NCBI RefSeq assembly: GCF_000722545.1
Contig: NZ_JNVM01000020.1
Location: 1-64,000 of the forward strand
Origin: Paenibacillus tyrphae
Lineage (GTDB): Bacteria; Bacillota; Bacilli; Paenibacillales; NBRC-103111
DNA: 64,000 bases
Reading direction: 5' to 3'
The translations under genes were made by a program, and so were the position numbers. The notes under the pieces are model-generated. The model was not told the origin of the DNA. It made no database searches and saw only the letters and a program-made list of their open reading frames with translations. Below, in pieces: positions 52,895 through 62,097 of this stretch. Each line of letters opens with the position of its first letter. Position 1 is the stretch's first letter.

Positions 52895-53356
52895 ATGAAA
52901 GCAAGGATGAATCATTACGAAGTGAACCCGAAAGCGTATGAAACGATGCTTGGCCTGGAGAAATTTTCCACAAGCAGCGGGCTGGACCACACACTCTATG
53001 AGTTGATCAAAATTCGGGCGTCGCAGATCAACGGCTGCGCTTTTTGCCTGGATATGCATACGGAGGCGCTGCTGAAAGTGAGCGGCAACGAACGCCGAAT
53101 TCATCTCATTAGCGTTTGGCGGGAATCGCCATTTTTCACGGAAGCGGAACGAGCAGCTCTTGAGCTGACGGAAGCCGTAACGCTGATCTCGGACGGCGGA
53201 GTGCCGCAAAGCTTGTATGAGCGGGTACGCGAGCATTTCGACGAGAAACAGTATGTCGCGCTGATTATGGCCATCGTAACGATCAACGGCTGGAACCGGC
53301 TTGCCATCTCCACCGGCATGTTCCCGGGCTGCCTCGATCCGCAGTCTGGTAAGTAA
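52895..53356 (+). CDS. Carboxymuconolactone decarboxylase/AhpD-like protein
   Basis: 153 residues from the ATG at 52895 (GAAGGAGCGG upstream). Contains the AhpD-type CxxC in INGCAFCLDMHTEAL, with a histidine four residues after the second cysteine; typical of alkylhydroperoxidase-core proteins acting on peroxides. Divergent from the second T-box unit. Followed by a small gene on the same strand. Confidence 0.9.
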   Translation: MKARMNHYEVNPKAYETMLGLEKFSTSSGLDHTLYELIKIRASQINGCAFCLDMHTEALLKVSGNERRIHLISVWRESPFFTEAERAALELTEAVTLISDGGVPQSLYERVREHFDEKQYVALIMAIVTINGWNRLAISTGMFPGCLDPQSGK

Positions 53357-53451
53357 AATGGTTGTGGGGGAACGTCTGGGAACCTAAGGTTGTCTCGCTC
53401 CAAATCCGATGCTACGATGAGGTAGAGGCTAAGCGGAGGAGGAATCGCAAG

Positions 53452-53709
53452 ATGGAGAAATTTATTCGGTTAAAGGTCGGGAGTCACCAGATCTTGCACG
53501 GATTTGATAAGGATAACCGGGAAATTGTGGAGACGGTCACCGTACAGGAGTATACGGATAAAATCGTCGCGGTGAACCGCATCAAGTCCGTCAGCGAAAA
53601 ATATATTTTAACCGATTACGCGGACGGCCGGTACGTGTATTGGGAATACGAAGGTTCACTTGATGATATCGCCAAGCGTCTGGCTGACGCCGGAGTGTTG
53701 ATCGGGTAG
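53452..53709 (+). CDS. Small protein of unknown function
   Basis: 85 residues from the ATG at 53452, chosen for GGAGGAGGAATC just upstream. Sequence rich in beta-forming residues (FIRLKVGSHQILHGFD, VTVQEYTDKIVAVNRIKSV, YVYWEYEGSLDDIAKRLADAG). Not recognised. 95 bases after the AhpD-like gene, perhaps co-transcribed, and before a terminator. Confidence 0.75.
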   Translation: MEKFIRLKVGSHQILHGFDKDNREIVETVTVQEYTDKIVAVNRIKSVSEKYILTDYADGRYVYWEYEGSLDDIAKRLADAGVLIG

Positions 53710-53715
53710 GTTCAT

Positions 53716-53762
53716 AAAAGGATAGAGCAGCAGACCTGTTTCTGCCGCCTCTATCCTTTTTC
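53716..53762. terminator. Bidirectional terminator between the small protein and GH38 genes
   Basis: AAAAGGATAGAG / CTCTATCCTTTTT stem with inner GCAGA/TCTGC pairing; T-runs on both strands. Confidence 0.88.
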
Positions 53763-53768
53763 TATTTT

Positions 53769-56700
53769 TTAGTATCCGTTCATCTGCAACAGCAGCGTCT
53801 TGATCTCGTATGGCTTGATGGCAAAATCAATCGCGCCCCCTGCCTGTCTCTCGCCTGCCGGGCGTTCCATCAGGTCCAGCTCCTGCCAAGTCTCGACCGG
53901 CAGATCGCTTGCCAGCTTCACCTCGCCCCGGATTCCGGCGAACTCATGCAGCCGCACGATGACGGCTTCGCGGTCTTCGGCCTTTTTGACCGCATCGATC
54001 ATGACATGCCCCGATGCGGCACCAGACAAGGAAAGCAGCGACAAGGCGCTCCGCTCCGGCTTGCCGTATACGGCGGTCACCGGATTGTTCAGCGACCATG
54101 CCTCCTGCACGGTTCGGCCTTGATGCCATTCGCCTTCGTGAGGCAGCAGTGCGTATGTGAACCGATGCTCTCCTTGATCGGCATGCGGGTCCGGCACCAT
54201 CGCCGATTTGATTAGCGACAAGCGGATGATGTTATCCTTGATGTCGTAGCCGTATTTGCAGTCGTTCAGCAGGCTGACGCCGTAATTGCGCTCGGACAGA
54301 TCGGCCCACTGATGCCCGACCGTTTCAAAACGCGCATAATCCCAGCTCGTGTTCCAATGCGTCGGACGCTTTACGTTCCCGAATTGAATGTCGTAGGTCG
54401 CTTCGGTGGCGCGGATCTCGACCGGAAAAGCGACCTTGAGCAGCTTCCGCTGCTCGTGCCAATCGACGTTCGTCACGAAGTCGATCCGGCGGCTTGCCGC
54501 ATACAAAATCATGTCCTGTGCAACGGTCGATTGCCGATACGTCCATTCGAAACGCACGACCACCCGGACGGCGCCGGTTTCCGTCACTTCGGCCCGTGTC
54601 AGAACGCTGACCGGCTCCATTTTTTCCCGATAAAAAATATCGATGTCCCAAGCCTCATGACGTCCCTTCGGTTTATCCTCGAACACTTGCAGCACGTTAC
54701 CCGCTTGCCCCTGTGCCAGTACCTCGCGCTCGGCGGCCTTATCGTAAAGGCGCGTCAGCTGACCTTGTTCGTTCCATTCGATGTCATAGAACGGCGTGGA
54801 CAGGCTGCTGGCCCCAATCTGAAAAGGCGAGCTTCCGGTTTCCGGCCTAGCCTCACTGACGACGCTTACCGCTTCAAACTGCAGGACAGTATAGCCCATG
54901 GACGGCAGACCGTCCCCATTTACGAGCCAATCGCCGCCCGATCGCTGGGATGCAAGCGTGCGGCCCTGAGCATCCCACCAGCAGCCCTGTTCCATACCGG
55001 GACGAGCCGTCAGGCGAACGGTATCGGCCCGCTCCCAAGACGCCCCGTTAAACAGCGTGACATAGCGGATGTTCGACACGCCGGGTTCGTCGGAGACTTG
55101 CTTGGCGGATTCCGGGGACGCCGATTCGAAAGCCGCCGCCAGCGTTCCGTTTACCGTTTCCGCAGGATGCCCGGCTGCCGATGTTCCGTCAGGGATCAAT
55201 CCTTCGGCCGCCCGTATCCACGCCTCGCAGCCGATACCGAACGCTTCGGCGTATTCCTTCCGGCAGTCCTCATACACTTCGCCAATCGACGAACCGGGAA
55301 TGATGTCGTGAAACTGGTTGCGTAAAATGATTTTCCAGCCTTCGTATAGACGGCTTTGCGGGTAGCTTGACCAACCTGCCCCGTGCAGCGCGGAGAGCAC
55401 GATCAGCCACTCCGTTTCGCGGTACAGCAGCTCCAGCTTCCGGTTCGCCCGCTTATTGTAGGCTTGGCTCGTATAGGTCCCCCGATGAAGCTCCAAGTAC
55501 AGCTCCCCGTCCCATGTGTGGACATACCGGTCAGTGGAGGCCATTTGCCCCTGAAGCTCGGCAAAATAGTCGTCAACCCGCCCCGTCGTGACATGCGGCA
55601 GCCCGGGCATCGACTCGAGCCGGCGGCGCATCTCCAGCATCTCGCGGTTTACGCCGCCTCCGCCGTCCCCATAGCCGTAAGACAGCAGCAGATGCCGGTT
55701 CAGCTCCTTGTCGCGGTAGCCTTCCCAGATCCCCTGCACGGAGTCGGGGGTAATGCTGCCGTTATACGTGTAATAGAAAGCTCCCTCATCGCCGCCCGGA
55801 TCGGGCGTCGTGATGAAATGAGTCAGCACCTCGCTGCCGTCGATCCCCCGCCACTGGAACGTATCGTGCGGCATGCGGTTGTACTGGTTCCAGCTGATTT
55901 TCGTCGTCATGAACATGTCGATGCCGGACTTCTTCAATATTTGCGGCAGCGCCCAGCTGTAGCCAAACACGTCAGGCAGCCACAGGTAGCGGCATTCGAC
56001 GCCGAACTGCTCCCGGAAAAAACGTGTGCCGTACAGCAGCTGGCGCACCAGCGATTCGCCCGACGTCAGGTTGCAGTCCGCTTCGAGCCACATCGCGCCG
56101 CCCGCTTCCCAGCGTCCTTCGGCGACCCGCTCGCGGATTTGCTCGTACAGCGCCGGGTAATCGGTTTGCAGGTATTCGTAAAGCTGCGGCTGCGTTTGCA
56201 AAAAGACGTAATCCGGGTATAGCTCCATCAGGCGAAGCACGGTAGAGAACGACCGCGCCGCCTTCTCGCGCGTATGCTTAAGCCGCCACAGCCAGGCGAC
56301 GTCGATGTGCGTATGCCCGATGCAGCGGACCGTGATCGGATGATGCTTGGGGATAGCGTCCAGCTGCTGGCGCAGGAGATTGCGCGAGGCTTCGAGTGAG
56401 GCATAGAACGGCGCCGAGCCGGGAGACGACCAGTCGATGTGCAGGAAAGCCCGGTCGAGCGCCGACAGCAGCTCGTGGCGTTCCGGCTGGTGCTCGCCGA
56501 GCCGTTCGACGGTTTGAAGCACCGCGCGGGCGGTGTAAAACAAGTCGTCCGCCGCTTCGTCCAGCCAACACAGCTTCGCAAGACGGAGCCGATTCTCGAT
56601 CGGAGCGGCGGGCCCGTAGCCGTTCAGTCCGGACCACAGCCGGAAGCGGAAGCGCACCGTGGTGCCTGCGGTGTCCGGCGGAAGGAACACTTCGCCATGG

Positions 56701-57047
56701 TTCGTATCCACCCCCTGATAAGGCTCCCCGTTCAAAAACAGCAGCGACTCAAAGCCGCTGTTGCCGCCCCCGCCCGTGCGGCCGAAATCGAAGCGGCCGA
56801 GTATTTTCTTGCCCGACCAAGCGGCAGGAATCTCCATGTCAAAGGCCAGCCACATATACAGATCGCGCCCCGTCCAACGATCGCCAATCTGCACGGGCTC
56901 CCATTCGCCTTCCTCCGGCGGATAGGCGGCGATTCTTCCCTCCGTGTCGAACCGCCGCGACATGGCGGCAACGTCTCGATCATCGCGATAGCGAAACCGG
57001 TCCAGCTCCTGAATGCGCGCCGTAAGCTTCTCTTCCGTCCATAACAT
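53769..57047 (-). CDS. Alpha-mannosidase, glycoside hydrolase family 38
   Basis: 1092 residues. An N-terminal beta-rich domain precedes the GH38 catalytic domain: zinc ligands in GHTHIDVAWLWRLKHTREK (~residue 257), EAGGAMWLEADCNLTSGES, and the nucleophile aspartate in LWLPDVFGYSWALPQILKKSG (~366). C-terminal beta domains finish the chain. Removes alpha-mannose; no signal peptide, so cytoplasmic. ATG with GAGAGGA. A LacI operator lies 45 bases upstream. Confidence 0.95.
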   Translation of the reverse strand: MLWTEEKLTARIQELDRFRYRDDRDVAAMSRRFDTEGRIAAYPPEEGEWEPVQIGDRWTGRDLYMWLAFDMEIPAAWSGKKILGRFDFGRTGGGGNSGFESLLFLNGEPYQGVDTNHGEVFLPPDTAGTTVRFRFRLWSGLNGYGPAAPIENRLRLAKLCWLDEAADDLFYTARAVLQTVERLGEHQPERHELLSALDRAFLHIDWSSPGSAPFYASLEASRNLLRQQLDAIPKHHPITVRCIGHTHIDVAWLWRLKHTREKAARSFSTVLRLMELYPDYVFLQTQPQLYEYLQTDYPALYEQIRERVAEGRWEAGGAMWLEADCNLTSGESLVRQLLYGTRFFREQFGVECRYLWLPDVFGYSWALPQILKKSGIDMFMTTKISWNQYNRMPHDTFQWRGIDGSEVLTHFITTPDPGGDEGAFYYTYNGSITPDSVQGIWEGYRDKELNRHLLLSYGYGDGGGGVNREMLEMRRRLESMPGLPHVTTGRVDDYFAELQGQMASTDRYVHTWDGELYLELHRGTYTSQAYNKRANRKLELLYRETEWLIVLSALHGAGWSSYPQSRLYEGWKIILRNQFHDIIPGSSIGEVYEDCRKEYAEAFGIGCEAWIRAAEGLIPDGTSAAGHPAETVNGTLAAAFESASPESAKQVSDEPGVSNIRYVTLFNGASWERADTVRLTARPGMEQGCWWDAQGRTLASQRSGGDWLVNGDGLPSMGYTVLQFEAVSVVSEARPETGSSPFQIGASSLSTPFYDIEWNEQGQLTRLYDKAAEREVLAQGQAGNVLQVFEDKPKGRHEAWDIDIFYREKMEPVSVLTRAEVTETGAVRVVVRFEWTYRQSTVAQDMILYAASRRIDFVTNVDWHEQRKLLKVAFPVEIRATEATYDIQFGNVKRPTHWNTSWDYARFETVGHQWADLSERNYGVSLLNDCKYGYDIKDNIIRLSLIKSAMVPDPHADQGEHRFTYALLPHEGEWHQGRTVQEAWSLNNPVTAVYGKPERSALSLLSLSGAASGHVMIDAVKKAEDREAVIVRLHEFAGIRGEVKLASDLPVETWQELDLMERPAGERQAGGAIDFAIKPYEIKTLLLQMNGY

Positions 57048-57090
57048 GACCGATCATCCTCTCAGTACAAAATGAATGGTTAAAGCACGA

Positions 57091-57109
57091 AATAACACGT
57101 GTTATATTG
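57091..57109. promoter_or_regulatory. LacI-type operator upstream of the mannosidase gene
   Basis: AATAACACGTGTTATATTG; core ATAACACGTGTTAT is a perfect 14-base palindrome with the central CG usual for LacI sites. Identical 19-base copy before the regulator gene. Confidence 0.85.
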
Positions 57110-57157
57110 CGACAAAAAAATATTATGTTAATCATCGCGTAGCGGCTGGCGCGGGAG

Positions 57158-58180
57158 TTACAAACTTTCCCGCGCCATCAGCTTGGCCGGCAGCCATATG
57201 CGGGCCGTATCGGTCCGTTCTCGCCGCTCCTCGATGTATTCGATCAGCCGATTTCCCGCAGCTTCGCCCATTTCCGCATAAGGCACCTCCACCGCGCTTA
57301 ACGAGGGCACCAGCCCCGCATTCAGCCGTTCCGTATTGTCCGCAGCCATCACGAAGAAATCTTGACCGATGCGCATCCCCGACTCAAAAGCGGCGCGGTA
57401 CAAAGACACCGCCGCACGCGACCAGTTCGTCAAGCAGCCAGGCGCTTCGGACCCGCTGCGCAGCAGCTCCCGCCACCAGCCGCTGTCCTCCGGCCATTCG
57501 GCCTGCGGCTTAATCTGGATGCGCGGCTCCATGCCCCGCTCCCGCATCCAACCGGCGTAAGCCTCCGTCCGCTTCCGGTCCCCCCAGTTCGGCCGATGCC
57601 CGGGGCCATTGTACAGCTCGACGTAGGTCAAAGGTTTGCCGAGCTTGCTCCACGCATAATCGAGCGCGGTCCGGATGCTTTGGACGTAGTCCATCTGAAT
57701 GGAGGCTACCTCCGCGGTTTCCGGATACCCCTCCACCGACACGTAAGGAATGCGGTGGCGTTCGACTTGCTGCCGCCACTCGTCGTCCTGAAAACTCGTC
57801 GAGTCCTTGGTGACGATGCCGTCGATCCGGCGCTGCAGGAACAGCTCCATCAGGCCTTGCTGATCGGAGGCAAGCTGGGTGCCGCCGTACAGCAGGACGT
57901 GGTACCCTTGCTTGGCGCAAGCCTTTTGCAGTCCTTCCAGCATTTGCGCGAAAAGCGGATTGCGCAGATCGCCGCAAGCCGCAATGCAGCGGCTGCGTCC
58001 GGTACGCATCCCTTGGGCCTGCGCATCGACGACGTAATTCAGCTCCTCGATTGCCTGCAGGACGGCGCGCCGCTTCTCCTCGCTAACGCCAATCCCCGGC
58101 GTGCCGTTAAGCACCGCAGAGACGACGCTGCGGGAGACGCCGGCTTTTGCCGCCACGTCAAAGCTTGTTACGCGTTTCAA
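57158..58180 (-). CDS. LacI-family transcription repressor of the mannosidase locus
   Basis: 340 residues from the TTG at 58180 (AGGAGG at 58191-58196, 10 bases away). N-terminal helix-turn-helix VTSFDVAAKAGVSRSVVSAVLNG, hinge region, then a periplasmic-binding-protein-like sensor domain. Identical palindromes precede this gene and the GH38 gene, so it likely represses both; inducer presumably a mannoside (inference). Confidence 0.93.
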   Translation of the reverse strand: MKRVTSFDVAAKAGVSRSVVSAVLNGTPGIGVSEEKRRAVLQAIEELNYVVDAQAQGMRTGRSRCIAACGDLRNPLFAQMLEGLQKACAKQGYHVLLYGGTQLASDQQGLMELFLQRRIDGIVTKDSTSFQDDEWRQQVERHRIPYVSVEGYPETAEVASIQMDYVQSIRTALDYAWSKLGKPLTYVELYNGPGHRPNWGDRKRTEAYAGWMRERGMEPRIQIKPQAEWPEDSGWWRELLRSGSEAPGCLTNWSRAAVSLYRAAFESGMRIGQDFFVMAADNTERLNAGLVPSLSAVEVPYAEMGEAAGNRLIEYIEERRERTDTARIWLPAKLMARESL

Positions 58181-58204
58181 AACCGAATCCCCTCCTACGC
58201 TTAA

Positions 58205-58223
58205 AATAACACGTGTTATATTG
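58205..58223. promoter_or_regulatory. LacI-type operator upstream of the lacI-like gene
   Basis: Same 19 bases as at 57091-57109, 25 bases before the TTG start; implies self-control. Confidence 0.85.
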
Positions 58224-58527
58224 GCAGTCAATGACATTTTTCAGCTTACCACCTTAGCTCCCCTTTTTAACTCGCAGATCTCTGTGGCAAGATACGGCTG
58301 TCGCAAATTCGTAACATGAGACGGTTGAAAACAGCTGGATTCTGAATTACTGTAAAAAAAGAAACCGTTTGGTCTCTTTTATTCGTCCTAATACAACGTA
58401 AAAAGCCATAATGTCGGTTAGCGCGGAAAAGGCCGGCCATTTTCCTGCATCGGGTTGATGCCATGCTGTACCGAAACAGTACCGACTCATCGGGGCTTTG
58501 AAGCATAAAAACAAGGGGGCTTTTCCA
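58224..58527. other. Gap between lacI-like gene and Dyp peroxidase gene
   Basis: About 300 bases without a supported gene. It contains a short imperfect hairpin (AGAAACC/GGTCTC near 58360) and a direct repeat GTACCGA at 58468 and 58479, 11 bases apart, 45-60 bases before the peroxidase start. No Fur-like site was recognised. Confidence 0.4.
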
Positions 58528-59838
58528 ATGAACAGTACGCCAGAGGAAGAAAAGAATGATGCCAGAGAAGAGCGGCCAGAAAGGGAGAGTGAATCGATCA
58601 GCCGCCGCGATATGCTCAAGCTGACTACCATTGCCGGAACCGGCGTTGTGCTGGGCATGAGCGGGATGGCAACCCTAATGTCTCTTAAACGAGCCGATCC
58701 GGGCCCGGGCTCCGGCATGTCAGCGACGAAGCCTCAAGCAGGGGCGAGCGATGCGATCCCTTTTTATGGTCCGCAACAGGCCGGGATCGTCACCCCTCAG
58801 CAGTCGTACGTATGCTTCGCCGCATTCGATATTTTGCATCAGGATGCCGGGCAGCTATTGAAATTATTGCAAGAATGGTCCGCGGCCAGCGCCGTAATGA
58901 CAGCAGGGAAGCCTCTGAGAGAAGGCGGAGACGTTACCTCGCCGCCGACGGATACCGGAGAAACGAAGGGGCTCTCCCCCTCGAATCTGACCCTCACGTT
59001 CGGGTTCGGGCCCACGTTGTTCCAGAGCAACGGCAAAGACCGCTTCGGCCTCGCCTCCGAGCAGCCGGCCGAGCTATCCGATATTCCGCCTATGCCCGGC
59101 GACCGGCTCGACCCGCAATGGTGCGGCGGAGATATCGGGGTACAAGCTTGCGCAGACGATCCGGGCGTCGCTTTCCATGCGATTCGCAACCTTGCCAAAG
59201 CCTCCAAGGGCACCGCGGGAATCCGGTGGGTTCAGAGCGGCTACATCGGAGCACCTGACGGGCAGACGCCGAGAAATCTTTTTGGATTCAAGGACGGCAC
59301 GGCCAACCGCGAACTCGATTCAGACGCGGCGAGATCGCAGCACGTCTGGGTATCATCGTCCGACGCGCCCGCATGGATGGCGAACGGCACTTATTTGGTC
59401 GCACGCAAAATTCGCATGTTTCTGGAGCCGTGGGACCGGGCCACGCTGGCCGAGCAGGAGATCACCTTCGGCCGGCTGAAGGAGAGCGGCGCTCCTTTTG
59501 GCAAAAAGAACGAATTCGATCCTGCTCCGCTGAGCCAATTTCCGGCGAGCTCGCATGTGTGGCTGGCCCGCAGCGCGGGAACGAAAATGCTTCGCCGGGC
59601 TTATTCCTACGTCGAAGGGATCGACGCAGGGACAGGCGGGTGGGATGCCGGCCTCTTTTTTATCAGCTTTCAGCGGAGCGTCAAGCAGCAGTTCATACCC
59701 ATGCTGTCCCTGCTTGCGAAGCTCGATGCGCTCAATAAATTCACTTCGCATGTGTCCAGCGCCGTATTCGCTTGTCCGCCCGGTGCGGGAGAAGGCGGAT
59801 TTGTCGGCGAGACGCTGTTTCGCTCCGGAAATCGATAA
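58528..59838 (+). CDS. Dyp-type heme peroxidase, EfeB-like, Tat-exported
   Basis: 436 residues from ATG 58528 (AAGGGGG upstream). Twin-arginine signal SRRDMLKLTTIAGTGVVLG at ~36-55. Peroxidase domain with the GXXDG motif in LFGFKDGTANRE and the late heme region. EfeB proteins take iron from heme or oxidise dyes. The partner genes efeU and efeO are not in the window. Confidence 0.92.
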   Translation: MNSTPEEEKNDAREERPERESESISRRDMLKLTTIAGTGVVLGMSGMATLMSLKRADPGPGSGMSATKPQAGASDAIPFYGPQQAGIVTPQQSYVCFAAFDILHQDAGQLLKLLQEWSAASAVMTAGKPLREGGDVTSPPTDTGETKGLSPSNLTLTFGFGPTLFQSNGKDRFGLASEQPAELSDIPPMPGDRLDPQWCGGDIGVQACADDPGVAFHAIRNLAKASKGTAGIRWVQSGYIGAPDGQTPRNLFGFKDGTANRELDSDAARSQHVWVSSSDAPAWMANGTYLVARKIRMFLEPWDRATLAEQEITFGRLKESGAPFGKKNEFDPAPLSQFPASSHVWLARSAGTKMLRRAYSYVEGIDAGTGGWDAGLFFISFQRSVKQQFIPMLSLLAKLDALNKFTSHVSSAVFACPPGAGEGGFVGETLFRSGNR

Positions 59839-59911
59839 TATACATAACTATACGGGCCGCAGTAAACCTTAAGCTAGTCCAATTTTCCTTGAGAAATAGA
59901 GGTGAAGTTTC

Positions 59912-60553
59912 GTGCTTGTTCATGGGGTTTTATTGGGGTTGATGCTGCTTCTCGCCCCGGTCGCATCCTCCCTCCAAACGGATTCCTCTTCACAGACCGT
60001 ATCCATTGACGAGCCGGGTCAAAAGGGTAACGTGACGTTATCGCCGGATGCGGCGGAAAAAGTCATTGCCGGTGAAGCAGAAGCTGTCATTGAAGCACTC
60101 AAGCATCAAGATATGAAACAGCTAAAGCGATACGTCCACCCTGAAAAAGGTATCCGGTTCTCCCCGTATGCTACGGTTGATGTAAAGCACGACTTGGTTT
60201 TTAAAGCCGGACAGCTTCCGGGGCTGCTTCAAGACAAGACTGTGAATACTTGGGGAACCTATGACGGCAGCGGCGCTCCGATCCAGCTGACGTTTCAAGA
60301 CTATTACAAACGTTTCGTATACGACCGAGATTATGCGAAGCCGGAAAAAATCGGTTACAACGAGATCGTGAGGCAGGGTAACTCGGTCATTAACATTCGC
60401 GAGGCCTATCCGAATTCGATCTTTGTCGAGTACCATTTCAGCCGCGATGCGGACCATAACGAAATGGGCTGGAGCAGTCTGAGGCTCGTGTTCCAACAGC
60501 ACGCTGAGGTTTGGTATTTGGTCGGCATCGTTCATGATCAATGGACGATTTAG
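59912..60553 (+). CDS. Secreted protein of unknown function
   Basis: 213 residues, GTG start with GAGGTGAA upstream. N-terminal signal peptide (GVLLGLMLLLAPVASS), then a domain with KQLKRYVHPEKGIRFSPYATVD and a C-terminal VWYLVGIVHDQWTI. The KGIRFSPYA motif is seen in bacillar exported proteins of unknown role; I do not recognise a function. 73 bases after the peroxidase gene, possibly co-transcribed. Confidence 0.82.
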   Translation: MLVHGVLLGLMLLLAPVASSLQTDSSSQTVSIDEPGQKGNVTLSPDAAEKVIAGEAEAVIEALKHQDMKQLKRYVHPEKGIRFSPYATVDVKHDLVFKAGQLPGLLQDKTVNTWGTYDGSGAPIQLTFQDYYKRFVYDRDYAKPEKIGYNEIVRQGNSVINIREAYPNSIFVEYHFSRDADHNEMGWSSLRLVFQQHAEVWYLVGIVHDQWTI

Positions 60554-60576
60554 CCATTTTGAAGCAATACACGCCA

Positions 60577-60627
60577 AAAAGGGCCAATAAACGCGTCGTG
60601 CGACCGACCGCCGATTAGCCCTCTTTT
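60577..60627. terminator. Possible terminator between secreted-protein gene and cbiA
   Basis: AAAAGGGC ... GCCCTCTTTT pairing plus CAAT/ATTAG; one mismatch. Between convergent genes, plausible for both. Confidence 0.5.
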
Positions 60628-60633
60628 CTCATT

Positions 60634-62028
60634 CTACCGGCCGTACGCTTCGCAGCATTCCAGCCAGCGCGTCACGATACCGGGATTCGAAGCAAAATGC
60701 AAATGCGTGTAGCCGGCTACCGTCTGATGGAGCAGGCAGCCGTCCTTTTTCACGCCGCGCAGTCCCTTCGTCTCGTAAGCGTGGGGCAGCTCCGCCTGCG
60801 GCTCGTAGACCGAGTAATGGAACTCGTGCCCGCGGGCCGTCTCCCCTGCAGGCAGCAGAAAGTTGCCTTCCGCCCCTGTGACCTCCCGCAGTCCGAGCGC
60901 CGCCAGCTTGCTCTGCATCGTCACTTGACCCGGGACGAGGCCCAGCATCGGGTAGCTTCTCCCCTGCGTATCTCCGATCGCCCCGGTCAAATACATAAAG
61001 CCGCCGCATTCTGCCAGCGTCGGAAGCCCGCGCTCCACGGCGCTGCGGATCGAGTCCGTGACCTGCGTCTGGGCACTGAGCCGCTCGGCAAACTCCTCGG
61101 GGAATCCGCCGCCGATATACAAGCCCTGCACGTCTTCCGGCAGCGGTTCACCCGCCAGCGGCGAGAAATAGACAAGCTCCGCTCCGTACAACTCCAGCAG
61201 CTCCAAATTTTCCGGGTAATAAAAATGAAATGCGGCGTCCCGGGCAACCGCCATCCGTACGCCATAACGGCGGGACGGCTCGGCGAACAAGCGCGGCTGC
61301 GGGACGGCCGGAGGCTCGGACGCTTGCGCCAGCTCCAGCAGACGATCCATATCGACCGTCTGATCGATCCGGTCAGCCAGCGTTTCGAACAAGCCGCCAA
61401 GCTCCCCGCGCTCGATGGACGGCACCAGACCCAGATGCCGTTCGGGAACGGAAAGCGAGTCCTCCCGCTTCATGTATCCGATAACGGGAATGCCGCATTC
61501 CTGCTCGATCGCTTCCTTCACGATCCGGTAATGGCCGTCGCTGCCGACCTTGTTGGCGAATACGGCGGCGACGCGTGCGCGCGGTTCAAGGCACTGGAAG
61601 CCTTTGACGATGGCCGCGGCGCTGCGGGCCATGCTCTGGCAGTTGACGACGAGCAGGACGGGACAATCGAGCAGCAGGCTGATTTCCGCCGTGCTTCCCG
61701 TATTGGACAACGGATCTTTGCCGTCGTAAAATCCCATCACGCCTTCGATGATCGAAATGTCCGCATCCCGGGAAGACCGGGCGTAAATTTCCTTCACCGT
61801 GTCTGAGGTTAGCATCCAGCTGTCCAAATTGCGGGACGGTCTGCCCGTCACCGCCTTATGATAGGTCGGATCGATATAGTCCGGGCCGCATTTGAAGCCC
61901 TGCACCGTCATTCCCCGGCGGCGGAGTGCCGCCATGAGGCCGAGGGTGACGGTCGTTTTGCCCGCTCCGCTTCCCGTTCCGGCAACGACGAGGCTTCGGT
62001 GCGCTCTAGATTCGCTCATGAGGTTCAT
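60634..62028 (-). CDS. cbiA: Cobyrinate a,c-diamide synthase
   Basis: 464 residues. Amidates carboxylates a and c of cobyrinate. P-loop VVAGTGSGAGKTTVTLGLM, FKCGPDYIDPTYH, IIEGVMGFYDG, then the glutaminase Cys in LPTLAECGGFMYL and a late GYTHLHFASN. ATG with AAAGGAG close by; a second ATG three codons later is possible. Separated from cbiG by 69 bases with no other gene. No riboswitch in view here. Confidence 0.96.
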   Translation of the reverse strand: MNLMSESRAHRSLVVAGTGSGAGKTTVTLGLMAALRRRGMTVQGFKCGPDYIDPTYHKAVTGRPSRNLDSWMLTSDTVKEIYARSSRDADISIIEGVMGFYDGKDPLSNTGSTAEISLLLDCPVLLVVNCQSMARSAAAIVKGFQCLEPRARVAAVFANKVGSDGHYRIVKEAIEQECGIPVIGYMKREDSLSVPERHLGLVPSIERGELGGLFETLADRIDQTVDMDRLLELAQASEPPAVPQPRLFAEPSRRYGVRMAVARDAAFHFYYPENLELLELYGAELVYFSPLAGEPLPEDVQGLYIGGGFPEEFAERLSAQTQVTDSIRSAVERGLPTLAECGGFMYLTGAIGDTQGRSYPMLGLVPGQVTMQSKLAALGLREVTGAEGNFLLPAGETARGHEFHYSVYEPQAELPHAYETKGLRGVKKDGCLLHQTVAGYTHLHFASNPGIVTRWLECCEAYGR

Positions 62029-62097
62029 CGGCTCCTTTCCGCAGCAAAGCTGAAATTTCCGTTTTTATGCTTCCGAACAGCAGCAGCGTGCGCGTGG

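Noticed and set aside
57148..57176. GGCGCGGGA/TCCCGCGCC hairpin at the lacI-like gene end as terminator
   Set aside because: Stem is perfect, but no T-run follows on the minus strand and the arm is inside the last codons; left unassigned.
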